Assembly: GCA_019636815.1 (NCBI GenBank)
Contig: JAHBWT010000030.1
Span: 1-42,340 of the forward strand
Direction of reading: 5' to 3'
Source: Nitrospira sp.
GTDB lineage: Bacteria > Nitrospirota > Nitrospiria > Nitrospirales > Nitrospiraceae
Length of the DNA: 42,340 bases
This document shows, in pieces, positions 30,875 through 40,356 of this stretch (the stretch's first letter is position 1; every line of letters starts with the position of its first letter). Below the pieces are notes generated by a model. That model ran no database searches, had not been told where the DNA came from, and saw only the letters and a program-made list of their open reading frames with translations. Made by a program: the position numbers and the translations under genes.

Positions 30875-32824
30875 ATGAAGTGTAGCCGCATGTTGTCCCT
30901 GATTGGGGGGCTGATTCTTGGCACGACGCAGCTTGCGTTTGCCGACGTGACGTTTACAGTCAACGATACGCCGGGGCATTGGTTTGATGCGGGGCCCACG
31001 TGGGATCTTGGAGGAGGCCGCTCCCTGGCCATTATCAAGCCGGGCGACACGGTGCACTTTAATCAAACGGTGCCGGGGGATCCCCGCAATGTGGAAAGCC
31101 GCCACACGGTCACCAGTCTGATCTGGCCAGATGGCGGTGAAACGATCGATCAGGACATGGCGAACACGAAAAACCATGCGGTGACGTTGAATACTGAGGG
31201 TCTGTATGTCTTTGTGTGCAAGCTCCATCCGTACATGCTCGGTGCGGTGATTGTGAACGGTGAGGGGCACGAAGGGCTTTACCTCGGCGATAACCTCACA
31301 CTCCTGGGGGTCGGGTCTGTTCCAACGACCTTCGATGTCAACGCGGGCACGAATCCACCCCAACCCCCCAGCTACGCGCCGACAAATGTGTGGCTTCGGG
31401 CGCTGCGCGCCTTCTTTATCGTGACGACCCCATCCAATTGGAAGGATTACACAAAAGTCGGTCAGCAGTATAAACCCGCCTATCCTCCTGTTCCCGTAGT
31501 CCTCGGGAGTGGCCCAAAACAGGTGAATGTGGCTAATCTCAATGCGGCGCTGCAAGGTGCGTTTGACGGGGAGATAATAGAGAAGCAGCAGAAGCCAAGG
31601 CAGAATGGAATAGGCGAAATCTGGGTCGATACCCAGTATGAACTGACCGCCGGGAAGGAGGAGTGGTTCCCGGGCACGATAACGGTGGTGTCAGCTACAG
31701 CCTGGGACGCCAAGCGCAAGATCGCGCTGCCGGAGCAGAAGATGAACAACGGCCACAACATGTGGGCGAGCCATGATCAAGAGCAGATCTATCAAACTGA
31801 GTGGCATGGCAATAGCACGTATGTCCTCAATCGTCATAACGGGAAACTCCTTCAAGAGATCAAGGAAGGACAATATGGAGGAGGAACCTGTCATGACCCG
31901 GCCCACGTGATGACACGGGTGGATACGCAGCAAGTCCATGTGACGTGCAACGGCGATAATTATGTAGCCGAGTTTAACCGGCTCCCATCCGGACTACTCC
32001 AGTTCAACGGGTTCCTTGATATGTCGAATAACGGCGGCCAGACACAACCCCATGCCCATTGGATGGGACACGATGGGAAGTCGATGGTGACGCCCAACTC
32101 CAATACGAACAATTCGACGCTGTTTGATTTCTTTACATACACGGTTAAGAGCCAAGAAGAGACGGGTCCGCTGCCCATTGCGACAGGCATGATGCCGGAT
32201 GGAAGCAAGTACTATGTGTCCAACTATCTGGGGCACAGCACGTCGGTGATGTGCGGGCCGACGGGCTCACATGAGACCTGTAATGGGAAGGACCCCGGGG
32301 AGAAAATCAAGGATATCAACTTGCTGGAGAATTATAACCCGACTACAGGGGACATCAACGGCCCAATCGGTGGATTTCCGATCCAGACTCCGGTGAGTCC
32401 GGACGGGAAATTTGTCATCATCGGGAATACCTTGACCGGTACGATCACCATCATCGATACCCAAAAGGACGAGTTGGTGGCGATGGTGCCCTGTGATCCA
32501 GGTTGCCATGGAGTAAACTTTGGTGCGAAAAAAGGCGGCGGGTACTATGCGTATGTCACCAGCAAGTTTGCCAATCGCTTGATCGTGCTGGACTATGATC
32601 CGAACAACGACGGTAAGGTTGATGATGCGGTCATTGCCGGTGCGGTCGTGCTGGTAAATGACAACGGCCCGAAGGACGATACGATCACCGGAAACAGAGG
32701 CCAGGGCGGACAGGGAGTGCTGCCGGTTCCCAACGTGTATAACGGATGGGTACAACAGCTGCCAAACGGCTACAAGGCGCAGCTCACGCCCGCGCAGCGG
32801 AATCCGAATGGGACGAATCCCTAA
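30875..32824 (+). CDS. Secreted cupredoxin-beta-propeller fusion protein
   Basis: A 649-residue periplasmic protein. The ATG at 30875 has GGGAGG seven bases upstream and starts a signal peptide ending AFA (23). Residues about 24-130 are a cupredoxin with a full type 1 copper set: H77 ('SRHTVTSL'), C115, H118 and M121 in 'CKLHPYM', a C-x2-H-P-x-M loop like that of amicyanin. Residues about 225-600 are a beta-propeller of the YVTN/cd1-like type ('GKFVIIGNTLTGTITIIDT', 'AYVTSKFANRLIVLD'). The propeller is rich in His: 294, 300, 340, 344, 393, 395, 399, 454, 545. In N2O reductase a His-lined propeller holds a copper cluster and the cupredoxin is C-terminal; here the order is reversed. Electron transfer to a propeller metal site is inference. 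Confidence 0.85.
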   Translation: MKCSRMLSLIGGLILGTTQLAFADVTFTVNDTPGHWFDAGPTWDLGGGRSLAIIKPGDTVHFNQTVPGDPRNVESRHTVTSLIWPDGGETIDQDMANTKNHAVTLNTEGLYVFVCKLHPYMLGAVIVNGEGHEGLYLGDNLTLLGVGSVPTTFDVNAGTNPPQPPSYAPTNVWLRALRAFFIVTTPSNWKDYTKVGQQYKPAYPPVPVVLGSGPKQVNVANLNAALQGAFDGEIIEKQQKPRQNGIGEIWVDTQYELTAGKEEWFPGTITVVSATAWDAKRKIALPEQKMNNGHNMWASHDQEQIYQTEWHGNSTYVLNRHNGKLLQEIKEGQYGGGTCHDPAHVMTRVDTQQVHVTCNGDNYVAEFNRLPSGLLQFNGFLDMSNNGGQTQPHAHWMGHDGKSMVTPNSNTNNSTLFDFFTYTVKSQEETGPLPIATGMMPDGSKYYVSNYLGHSTSVMCGPTGSHETCNGKDPGEKIKDINLLENYNPTTGDINGPIGGFPIQTPVSPDGKFVIIGNTLTGTITIIDTQKDELVAMVPCDPGCHGVNFGAKKGGGYYAYVTSKFANRLIVLDYDPNNDGKVDDAVIAGAVVLVNDNGPKDDTITGNRGQGGQGVLPVPNVYNGWVQQLPNGYKAQLTPAQRNPNGTNP

Positions 32825-32871
32825 ATAACGGTGAGCAAGAAATTAGGTTGCTTGCCTGAGCAGTAAGACAA

Positions 32872-32910
32872 CTCCCGGTGGTAACGGGTTCATACCGTTG
32901 CCACCGGGAG
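32872..32910. terminator. 16-base-pair hairpin after the cupredoxin-propeller gene
   Basis: CTCCCGGTGGTAACGG (32872-32887) pairs with CCGTTGCCACCGGGAG (32895-32910), with one T-G pair and a 7-base loop. It begins 47 bases after the stop, between convergent genes. No T-tract follows, but the length and position argue for a transcript end serving both strands. Confidence 0.6.
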
Positions 32911-32954
32911 CCTCTCTCCATGCCTTGCCTACAGCTTTCCTGATGTCGAGGAAT

Positions 32955-33461
32955 CTAGACTGCCAACTTGAGCCCATCGTCTTCGACATCCACCTGTGCG
33001 CGCCGTAAGGCATTGACGAGCTGGCGGTAGCGCTCTTCAGCCCAGACATTGAAGGACTCGGCGTCTGGAAACACCAGGTCCCACGCTTTGGTCGCGTCCA
33101 GCATCAAAAGAGTTTGCGGTTTGTGACGTCCGGGGAACAAGACGACAAGGACGGCGGAGTTGCCGGTGAGACTAATGTCGGTGAAGATATGTACCAGCGA
33201 CGCCGAGGGAAGCAAGACGTCACGGGACGCGGCTTCCACGATCGGTTGATAGAGCCGATGCAGCAATTGCGCGGTGACCTCGTGAGGGTTGGACGGGGTG
33301 AGGAGGCGCGGATTCGGCTTTTCCCCGAACAAGTTCTCGGTCAGGTAGCTGGCGGCTTCCCACGTCGGCATGGCGCCGGAGGCGACCAGCGCCTCACAGG
33401 TGTAGGCGATCCAGTTTCGAATTCGGGAACGTTTACGAACCGATGTCAACTTTTTCGGCAT
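32955..33461 (-). CDS. Conserved hypothetical protein, 168 residues
   Basis: A cytoplasmic protein ('MPKKLTSVRKRSRIRNWIAYTCEALVASGAMPTWEAASYLTENLFG'), with a predicted alpha/beta C-terminal half ('LPSASLVHIFTDISLTGNSAVLVVLFPGRHKPQTLLMLDATKAWDLVF'). GAAGGA precedes the ATG at 33461 by nine bases. No recognised family. It converges on the copper-protein gene and lies 143 bases beyond the HD-GYP regulator stop. Confidence 0.6.
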   Translation of the reverse strand: MPKKLTSVRKRSRIRNWIAYTCEALVASGAMPTWEAASYLTENLFGEKPNPRLLTPSNPHEVTAQLLHRLYQPIVEAASRDVLLPSASLVHIFTDISLTGNSAVLVVLFPGRHKPQTLLMLDATKAWDLVFPDAESFNVWAEERYRQLVNALRRAQVDVEDDGLKLAV

Positions 33462-33604
33462 ACTCACCATTCCTTCTCTCTTCAGCCTCGAATATTGGAA
33501 CGGGCGAGATGTTCTGGAAGGTTGGAAAAAGTATATGGGTGAGGCCAATGGCGGTCAACGAATTGTCGAGAATCAAGCAGGCGTCGGAAATGTTGGATGA
33601 GGAG

Positions 33605-34750
33605 TTACGGTTCGTCGGTGGTGGGATTCGGATTGACCAGGTCCGCATATTGATTGTGGATACGCGCCACTTCATCTATGGATGCAACGAAGATATCCAG
33701 CAACTCTGGGTCGAAGTGTGTACCGCGGTGCTTCAGCATGAGTTCGATCGCATGGCTGAGTCCAAAGGCCGGCTTATAGACTCGCTGTGTTGTGAGGGCA
33801 TCGAAGGCATCGGCGATGGCGACAATGCGACCTTCAATCGGAATAGCCTCGCCTTTCAGGCCGCGGGGATATCCGGTGCCATCATAGTGTTCATGGTGAG
33901 TGTAGGCAATCGTGGCTGCAACTTTCAGGAGTTCCGAATCCGACCCGCTCAGAATTCGGTAGCCAATCTCTGCGTGCTGTGCGATCACTCCGAATTCCTC
34001 GTCTGTGAACCGCCCTGGTTTCAGTAAAACATGATCCGGAGTGCCGATCTTGCCGATGTCGTGCATCGGACTGGCCGTCCGGATCAGGTCGCATCGTTCG
34101 GGAGGCAAACCGGCTTTGCGCGCGAGCAATTCACAGTAGTGGCTCATGCGTTGAATATGTTGAGCGGTCGAACTGTCACGAAACTCTGCGGCCATGGCCA
34201 ACCGTTGAATAGTCTCTTCACGCGACAGGCGCAGCTCTTTTTCGGTATGTTTGAGCCAGTCCAGTGCCTGCTGTAGCGCGAGTGTTCTGGTCCGGACGAT
34301 GTCCTCGAGATTTTCGCGATGGAGGCTATTTTCAATTTCGAGCCGTCGGCGGCGGAGCGCGTTCGCGACGTCGATCAGTACTTCGTTCGATTCAAACGGC
34401 TTGACGATGTACCCGAAGGCGCCGACCTCTAGCGCGGCATTGGCTAACACCGAGCTGTCGAGCCCTGTGACCATGATCGCGGCCGTATGTTTGTGTTCTG
34501 CCAGAGCGTGGCGGACCAAGTCCATGCCGGATTCTCCGGGCATGTTGACATCGCAGAGCATCAAGGCAAATGGTTGATCGCCCAGCTTCTGTCGAGCTTC
34601 CCGTGCGTCTCCGGCGCCTTCCACCAGATAGCCATGGGATTGCAGGAGATAGGTCAAGAGGCGCCGGATCGGCTCTTCGTCGTCGATGACCAGAATCGTG
34701 CGATTGTCGAGGAGAGCTTGGTGGTTGGTCTGATCCGGCAGTGTCGCCAT
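33605..34750 (-). CDS. Response regulator with HD-GYP domain (cyclic-di-GMP phosphodiesterase)
   Basis: A 381-residue regulator. The receiver (about 15-130) has D23-D24 and phospho-acceptor D67 ('LMLCDVNMPG') and the Lys of 'IVKPF'. A coiled coil (about 135-185) joins it to an HD-GYP domain with 'HIQRMSHYCELLA', 'MHDIGKIG' (HD pair), 'HAEIGYRIL', 'HHEHYDGTGYP' (the GYP motif) and 'IADAFDALTT'. The metal and GYP residues are intact, so it should hydrolyse c-di-GMP under control of phosphorylation. No kinase lies next to it. It may be served by the kinase at 23864 or by an unlinked one. Confidence 0.93.
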   Translation of the reverse strand: MATLPDQTNHQALLDNRTILVIDDEEPIRRLLTYLLQSHGYLVEGAGDAREARQKLGDQPFALMLCDVNMPGESGMDLVRHALAEHKHTAAIMVTGLDSSVLANAALEVGAFGYIVKPFESNEVLIDVANALRRRRLEIENSLHRENLEDIVRTRTLALQQALDWLKHTEKELRLSREETIQRLAMAAEFRDSSTAQHIQRMSHYCELLARKAGLPPERCDLIRTASPMHDIGKIGTPDHVLLKPGRFTDEEFGVIAQHAEIGYRILSGSDSELLKVAATIAYTHHEHYDGTGYPRGLKGEAIPIEGRIVAIADAFDALTTQRVYKPAFGLSHAIELMLKHRGTHFDPELLDIFVASIDEVARIHNQYADLVNPNPTTDEP

Positions 34751-35134
34751 GAGTCGAATCGTGTGTGTGTAGTCGGGGCCGAGGATTGTCTCGTTTCTTC
34801 CTTATCGGCTCATCGGCGTCAAACCTAAAGACAGCAAGAGGTCTGCCTGGCCTTGCAGTGTTTGCGCCACCGAGTCTTGCATAGGTGAGCTAACGATCAT
34901 GGTCCTTGTCCTTTTTCGGCCCGAGTGCGCCATGACGGAATCGCCACACCTGGAAAGGGTTTGGGCAGTACCGCGTCATGTATGGATCGTGTTCCTCCAC
35001 TATGCCGACAGCAGCGGATCCGTCAAGGAAATGTACAGATTTCGTCAAATCCGACGGGCTGGTTTTGTATATGGCTGGGGAATCAACGCTCTCCAGCTCG
35101 TTGCTCCATCGAGCGTGATGGCTCCGCAAGTGGT
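34751..35134. other. Gene-free stretch upstream of rph
   Basis: Open frames on both strands here (up to 85 codons) show no ribosome site, domain or biased codon use that I trust. I see no repeat or clear hairpin. It probably carries the promoter of the HD-GYP regulator, transcribed leftward. Confidence 0.4.
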
Positions 35135-35163
35135 TTGCGCTTTCTCAGAGCCTTGACTATAAT
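35135..35163 (+). promoter_or_regulatory. Sigma-70-type promoter of rph-rdgB
   Basis: TTGCGC (35135-35140) and a perfect TATAAT (35158-35163) are 17 bases apart. Transcription would start near 35170, about 29 bases before the rph ATG. Confidence 0.6.
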
Positions 35164-35198
35164 CCGCATCCTATTCATTGAGGAAGGGACGAAAGAAC

Positions 35199-35942
35199 AT
35201 GAGTGGAATCTCCGGATTCGTGCGCTTCGATGGACGTCGGAAAGATCAGGTCCGTCCCGTGAAAGTGACGCGGCATTATATTAAACATGCCGAAGGGGCT
35301 GTTCTCATTGAAATGGGGGATACCAAGGTCATTTGTACGGCATCGATCGAGGAGAAAGTCCCTCCGTTTCTGAAGGGAAAGGGAACCGGATGGGTCACGG
35401 CGGAGTATGCGATGTTGCCGCGGGCGACCCACGAGCGATCCCCTCGAGAGGCCGTCAAGGGAAAACAAGGCGGCCGAACGTTGGAAATCCAGCGCCTGGT
35501 CGGGCGGGCATTGCGCTCGGTCACGGATTTAGCGCGACTCGGAGAACGGTCTATTTGGATCGATTGTGACGTGATTCAGGCGGATGGCGGGACGCGAACG
35601 GCATCCATTACCGGCGCCTTTATTGCGTTGGCGGATGCCTGTGCCGTCTTGAAAAAGAAGGAGTTGTTGAAGACGATCCCGTTGACCGACTACCTGGCGG
35701 CTATTAGTGTGGGGAAGGTCGGCGGAGAAGTGATGGTGGATCTGGCCTATACCGAGGATTCGATGGCGGAAGTGGATATGAACTTGGTGATGACCGGTCG
35801 AGGTCAGTACGTCGAAGTGCAAGGCACTGCGGAACGCACTCCGTTTGCCAAACAGGACATGGATGAGTTTTTGGCGTTGGGGTGGCAGGCGATCCAACGG
35901 TTGACGGCCATCCAGAAGGAATTGATCGGCGCTCTTGCTTGA
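35199..35942 (+). CDS. rph: Ribonuclease PH
   Basis: A 247-residue RNase PH, a phosphate-dependent 3' exonuclease that trims tRNA 3' ends. '[61 protein letters not shown]' is typical, as are '[31 protein letters not shown]', '[19 protein letters not shown]' and '[15 protein letters not shown]'. Length is usual for the family. The ATG at 35199 gives the normal N-terminus ([13 protein letters not shown]); a TTG at 35178 lies within the ribosome-site region. It overlaps rdgB, and two tRNA genes follow, though they may have their own promoters. Confidence 0.97.
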   Translation: MSGISGFVRFDGRRKDQVRPVKVTRHYIKHAEGAVLIEMGDTKVICTASIEEKVPPFLKGKGTGWVTAEYAMLPRATHERSPREAVKGKQGGRTLEIQRLVGRALRSVTDLARLGERSIWIDCDVIQADGGTRTASITGAFIALADACAVLKKKELLKTIPLTDYLAAISVGKVGGEVMVDLAYTEDSMAEVDMNLVMTGRGQYVEVQGTAERTPFAKQDMDEFLALGWQAIQRLTAIQKELIGALA

Positions 35943-36549
35943 TAAATCCGTGAACGAGATCGTCCTTGCGACGCGCAACCCTGATAAGAGACGAGAGCTG
36001 GGGGCTTTGCTTGGAGGATTAGGTATACGCATCCGTACCGTGGCTGATTTCCCGAGCGCACCGGAAGTGGAGGAAGACGGGACGACCTGTGAGGCGAACG
36101 CGATCAAGAAGGCGAGGGAGATTGCTCGGGCCACAGGAGTTCCAGCGGTTGCTGATGATACGGGACTGGAAGTCGACGCGCTGGAAGGCCGACCCGGTGT
36201 GTATGCGGCACGCTATGCCGGAGAGCATGCCACCTACGAGGATAATTGCCGGAAGTTGCTGCTCGAACTTGCAGGAGTTCCACGACCGAAGCGGACCGCA
36301 CGATTCCTGACGGTTGCCGCGATTGCATTTCCCAGTGGCGATGTTCATGTTACTCAGGGTAACCTGGAAGGCCTGATCACTGAGCAGCCTGTTGGAGATC
36401 GTGGGTTCGGGTATGATCCGGTGTTTCTTGTGCCTGAATTCGACAGGACGCTGGCCCAGTTGACGGCTGAGGAAAAGAATCGCATGAGCCACCGTGCAAA
36501 GGCATTTGCGCAAATGCGTGTGTGGCTGGAGGAACATCGCAATTCCTGA
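35935..36549 (+). CDS. rdgB: XTP/dITP diphosphatase (HAM1/RdgB family)
   Basis: A 204-residue house-cleaning pyrophosphatase that removes non-canonical purine triphosphates such as dITP and XTP. '[19 protein letters not shown]' (substrate-binding SxNxxK-like start), '[46 protein letters not shown]', '[16 protein letters not shown]' and 'MSHRAKAF' are the conserved blocks. The start is unsure: TTG at 35935 overlaps the end of rph by eight bases, and an in-frame GTG at 35950 would avoid the overlap. The rph-rdgB order is common in bacteria. Confidence 0.95.
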   Translation: MLDKSVNEIVLATRNPDKRRELGALLGGLGIRIRTVADFPSAPEVEEDGTTCEANAIKKAREIARATGVPAVADDTGLEVDALEGRPGVYAARYAGEHATYEDNCRKLLLELAGVPRPKRTARFLTVAAIAFPSGDVHVTQGNLEGLITEQPVGDRGFGYDPVFLVPEFDRTLAQLTAEEKNRMSHRAKAFAQMRVWLEEHRNS

Positions 36550-36612
36550 GCGCGGTCATGCGAACAAAGGATCGTATATACTTCGGAATTGTTGATCTTG
36601 GATTCAATACGT

Positions 36613-36690
<78 letters not shown>

Positions 36691-36695
36691 CCCTC

Positions 36696-36756
36696 GCTTG
36701 CGTGTGCCGGCGGCTCATTGGGCGAAGCCATCTTCCTTGCGTCGGCGGATAACACC
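36696..36756 (+). repeat. tRNA-trailer repeat, copy A
   Basis: This stretch begins six bases after the CCA of tRNA-Pro with GCTTGCGTGTGCCGGCGGCT, then GGGCGAAGCC and TTGCGTCGGCGGATAA. It matches a stretch at the same place after tRNA-Arg (37033-37093) and, less fully, 36804-36856. It also contains an imperfect GGCT...AGCC hairpin. Confidence 0.55.
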
Positions 36757-36803
36757 ACAAGTGAGATTTTCTTCTTATCGCTTCTTGTAAGTTGGACGAT
36801 TAA

Positions 36804-36856
36804 TTCGGCGGCTCTTCAGGCGAAGCCTTCCCATATGACGCCAGCGGAGAAACGCC
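36804..36856 (+). repeat. tRNA-trailer repeat, copy B
   Basis: TTCGGCGGCTCTTCAGGCGA followed by AGCC and, later, CAGCGGAGAAACGCC aligns with the core of copy A (CGGCGGCTC...GGCGAAGCC...GCGGATAAC). It lies between the two tRNA genes. A GGC-TTC/GAA-GCC hairpin can form. Confidence 0.45.
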
Positions 36857-36949
36857 TGTGCTTGTTTTGCTGAAAGGTCTCAAACTTCCTGAGTGCAACG
36901 TAGTGGAAGCCTACTCAGCGCTCAGAACTTAGCATGTACCCTTCCGCAC

Positions 36950-37026
<77 letters not shown>

Positions 37027-37032
37027 AACCAA

Positions 37033-37093
37033 GCTTGCTCGTGCCGGTGGCTCATCCAGCGCAGCTGTCTTCTTTGCGCCGCCGGATAAACCC
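37033..37093 (+). repeat. tRNA-trailer repeat, copy C
   Basis: GCTTGCTCGTGCCGGTGGCT, then GCGCAGCTGTCTTCTTTGCG and CCGGATAAACC follow the CCA of tRNA-Arg by six bases, the same distance as copy A from tRNA-Pro. About three quarters of positions agree with copy A by eye. The remainder of the gap to the next gene (37094-37287) holds nothing I can identify. Confidence 0.55.
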
Positions 37094-37287
37094 CTCCGTG
37101 ATGTGATCCGCAGAGTTCGTTAGTGCTGTGTGTTGCGGTCTGCGAGCCGTACACATGCCATCAGCCGGCGAGTCGAATTCCCTAAGAAAGTCCCATGCTA
37201 AAGAGGGATGTTCCCTAGTAGACATTCATCGATCTCGTCCCCTATAGTTTTAGTCCTCATCTCCAATGTTCAGAGGCTCGATCCGAT

Positions 37288-40224
37288 ATGCATCGGCTCC
37301 TTCGTCCCAAAGTTGTGATCGCCGTTCTGGCAGGACTTATCGCCCTGTACTCGCTCGTTGGATTTGTGCTGCTTCCCTACCTGATCAAGACCTACGGGAT
37401 TCCAGCGGTTTCGGAGCAGATCAAGCATCCGGTGGTCCTCCGCGAGGCGGCGTTCAATCCGTTCTTGCTCGCGCTTCGTCTCAACGGTTTAGAAGTGCGT
37501 GATCAGAATCAGGCTACGATGCTGGGTTTTGAAGAATTATTCGTCGATCTGCGGGCAGTTACACTCTTTGCCCAGAAGGTGGCATTCGACGAAATTCGAT
37601 TGGTGATGCCGTTTGTAGCAGCGAAAGTTAATCCGGAGGGGAAGTTGAATCTCATGGCGTTGGCGCCACCGGCGGATGAGGCTGCTCCGAACTCTGCTCA
37701 GCCTGCAGGCGAGCCCAAGAAAATCATGCCCGTGGAAATCGATCTCTTGGAGATCGAACGAGGGATTCTGGAATATCGAGATGATTCCAAGCCGAGGCCG
37801 GTCTCGATCGATGTCGTACCCATCAAGTTTGTGCTGCGGGACTTCAGCACCATTCCGAACGAAGAAGCCGAGAATGCTCATGCCTTCAAGGCTGAGATCG
37901 AAAAGGGCGAAACGGTGGCCTGGGAGGGAACGATTTCGTTGGAACCGGTGGAGTCCGACGGCAAGCTGATGTTATCCGGCGTCAAATTGGAGACCCTGTA
38001 TCAAATCGTGCGCGACATGTTTCAGCTTGATATCAAACAGGGCGTTCTTGGCCTCTCTGCGTCGTATCATTTCGATTTTCAGGGTGAGGCTCCTCAGGTC
38101 ACTGTGAAGAATGGAAAGGTGTCGGTTCAAAATCTGGAAATCGTCGAACGGGGGGGAATTCTACCGGTTGTCGGCGTTCCGGTTTTCGATGTCGAAGGAA
38201 TCCAGCTGAATTTGGAGAGGCAAACGGTTGATGTCGCCAAGGTCCATTCGGCCGATGCTCGATTCGATGCCTGGATGGATTCTGCAGGTGTTTTGAACTA
38301 TCAAACTCTCTTCACTCCAGTCGGTGGAGGCGGTACAGAGCCGAAGTCCGCTCCTGCAAAAACCGAGGCAGATGAACCAGCCAAGCCGTGGTCGATTACT
38401 GTCGGCGAGGTCGCGCTACGAAACTACGGGGCTGATTTCGAGGACCGAACACTGGAACGTCCAGGACGTGTCGCCGTGGCGGCGATGAACCTTACGGTGA
38501 AAGACATCCAGATTCCGTTCAAGAAACCGCTTCCGATCAACCTGTCCATGAAATTGAACGAGACTGGGTCGATCGACGTTAAAGGTAACGTGGCGGTTGA
38601 GCCGCTACAAGCCGACGTCGAGGCCAAGTTGGAGCAAATCGAGATTCGTCCATTTCAACCGTATCTCGATCGGTTCCTCAATGCCGATGTGCTGGATGGT
38701 GCAGTTGATCTGAACGGGAAGGCGTATTTTGTTAAGGACCACGTGAACGAACCTCTCCTCCGATTTCAGGGAGATCTGGCGGTCAATCAGTTGGCGATCG
38801 CGGATCGAAACTCCTTCGACGAGGTGGCGGCGTGGAAAGCGTTGAACGTGAATCAGATCGCGCTGGATGTCGAGCCCACTGCGGTGAAGATCGGTGAAGT
38901 CATCTGGCAGGAACCTTCCGTCCAGATAGCGGTCGATGCCGATGGACAACTGAATTTTTCACGTCTCGCCAAATCGCCCGCGCCTCATGATCCGCCGATG
39001 TCGCCAAAAGAGACTGGAGGCGACCAATCACACGCCAAGGCTGGAGAACCGCTGCCCGTGGCGATCGATCAGGTCAAGGTGGCAAAGTTGTCCGCGACGT
39101 TTCAGGACTTATCCATCGAGCCGAGAGTCAGGACGAGTCTCACGGAGTTTGGGGGCACTATTAAAGGCCTGTCGTCCAAGCAGCTCAAGAAAGCGGATGT
39201 CAACCTGGCAGGCAAAGTCGGCCGAACGGCTCCGTTCAAAATCGTAGGCAAGATCAATCCATTGAGCGAGGATGCCTTCACCGATCTCGTGATCACCCTG
39301 AACGGCATGGATCTCAGGCCGGCCGGTCCCTACAGCGGCAAGTACGTGGGGTATGGGTTGTCGAAAGGCAAGCTGTCGCTTGATTTGAAGTACAAAGTTT
39401 CGCAGAAAGTGCTGGAAGCGGAGAATCTTGTCCATGTCGATCAACTGACATTCGGTGAGAAAACAGATAGCCCGGATGCGACCTCGTTGCCTGTTCCGCT
39501 GGTCGTGGGGCTCCTCAAAGACCGTAAGGGACTGATCGAAGTCGATATGCCGATTCGCGGCAATCTCGATGATCCAGACTTTAAGTACGGGAAGGTAGTC
39601 ATTTCGACGCTGCTCAACCTGCTCACCAAAGTTGTTGCCTCGCCGTTTGCTCTCATAGGCAAACTGGTTCCGGGGGACGGCAGTGCGGAGGACCTGGAGT
39701 TTATTGAATTTCAGCCGGGGACGGCCTCCCTCGTTGAGGAAGAGCTGAAGAAACTGGATGCGCTGGAGAAAGCATTGGACGAACGCGTCGGACTCCGGCT
39801 CGACATTAAAGGCACGACTGATTCGACCCTCGACCGAACCGCGCTGCAGGCGAGGAAGCTTCGAGCTCAGCTCTTTGCCATGCGGGGTGGCGCGAATTCC
39901 GATCAGGAAGAGCTTTCGCCGAGAGGCGAGCAACGGCTGGTGGAAAAATTATACGCGAAGCTTCCTCTCCCTGATCCGGCAGCCGTACCTGCGGAGCCTA
40001 CTCAGCCGACAGTGGAAGAGATGAAACAGAAGCTGGCGGCGGCCATCGAAGTTTCTGAGAAGGAATTTGACGCATTGGCTCGTCAGCGCGCGGAGGCGAT
40101 CCGTAACCGACTTCTCGAAGGTGGAATGCTCACCGAGGAACGAGTCGTGCTCCTCGATACCGGCGAAGCTGAGTCCGGGCATGAGAAAGTGAGAACCCAA
40201 TTATCGCTGTCTGCCGGCTCATAG
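37288..40224 (+). CDS. DUF748 family AsmA-like envelope protein
   Basis: A 978-residue protein with one N-terminal membrane helix (KVVIAVLAGLIALYSLVGFVLLPYLI) and a long beta-rich periplasmic region. 'HPVVLREAAFNPFLLALRLNGLEVRD' is the typical DUF748 start. Repeated pairs of short strands ('LDLNGKAYF', 'GKVGRTAPFKIVGKINPLSEDAFTDLVITLNGMDL', 'SLDLKYKVSQKVLEAENLVHVDQLTFG', 'VDMPIRGNLDDPDFKYG') are as in AsmA/TamB proteins, which form lipid-transfer grooves between membranes. The end (about 810-880) has an OmpA-like block ('IEFQPGTASLVEEELKKLDALEKALDERVGLRLDIKGTTDSTLDRTAL'). No strong ribosome site precedes the ATG. It stands alone. A role in outer-membrane lipid homeostasis is family knowledge, not shown here. 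Confidence 0.88.
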   Translation: MHRLLRPKVVIAVLAGLIALYSLVGFVLLPYLIKTYGIPAVSEQIKHPVVLREAAFNPFLLALRLNGLEVRDQNQATMLGFEELFVDLRAVTLFAQKVAFDEIRLVMPFVAAKVNPEGKLNLMALAPPADEAAPNSAQPAGEPKKIMPVEIDLLEIERGILEYRDDSKPRPVSIDVVPIKFVLRDFSTIPNEEAENAHAFKAEIEKGETVAWEGTISLEPVESDGKLMLSGVKLETLYQIVRDMFQLDIKQGVLGLSASYHFDFQGEAPQVTVKNGKVSVQNLEIVERGGILPVVGVPVFDVEGIQLNLERQTVDVAKVHSADARFDAWMDSAGVLNYQTLFTPVGGGGTEPKSAPAKTEADEPAKPWSITVGEVALRNYGADFEDRTLERPGRVAVAAMNLTVKDIQIPFKKPLPINLSMKLNETGSIDVKGNVAVEPLQADVEAKLEQIEIRPFQPYLDRFLNADVLDGAVDLNGKAYFVKDHVNEPLLRFQGDLAVNQLAIADRNSFDEVAAWKALNVNQIALDVEPTAVKIGEVIWQEPSVQIAVDADGQLNFSRLAKSPAPHDPPMSPKETGGDQSHAKAGEPLPVAIDQVKVAKLSATFQDLSIEPRVRTSLTEFGGTIKGLSSKQLKKADVNLAGKVGRTAPFKIVGKINPLSEDAFTDLVITLNGMDLRPAGPYSGKYVGYGLSKGKLSLDLKYKVSQKVLEAENLVHVDQLTFGEKTDSPDATSLPVPLVVGLLKDRKGLIEVDMPIRGNLDDPDFKYGKVVISTLLNLLTKVVASPFALIGKLVPGDGSAEDLEFIEFQPGTASLVEEELKKLDALEKALDERVGLRLDIKGTTDSTLDRTALQARKLRAQLFAMRGGANSDQEELSPRGEQRLVEKLYAKLPLPDPAAVPAEPTQPTVEEMKQKLAAAIEVSEKEFDALARQRAEAIRNRLLEGGMLTEERVVLLDTGEAESGHEKVRTQLSLSAGS

Positions 40225-40356
40225 GAGCGTCACACCCGTCCATCGTTTTTCGCAAGGTTCGTCGTGGTCACGCCCACGCCTGAGCGGCTGACCATCGAAG
40301 GATCTGGCAATTCAGACGACGTAAGTTCCGTGAGGGGTGAGATGAACGCGAGGCGG

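Noticed and set aside
33443..34027. A 194-codon plus-strand frame
   Set aside because: It lies over the HD-GYP regulator on the opposite strand and mirrors its conserved codons; no family signature.
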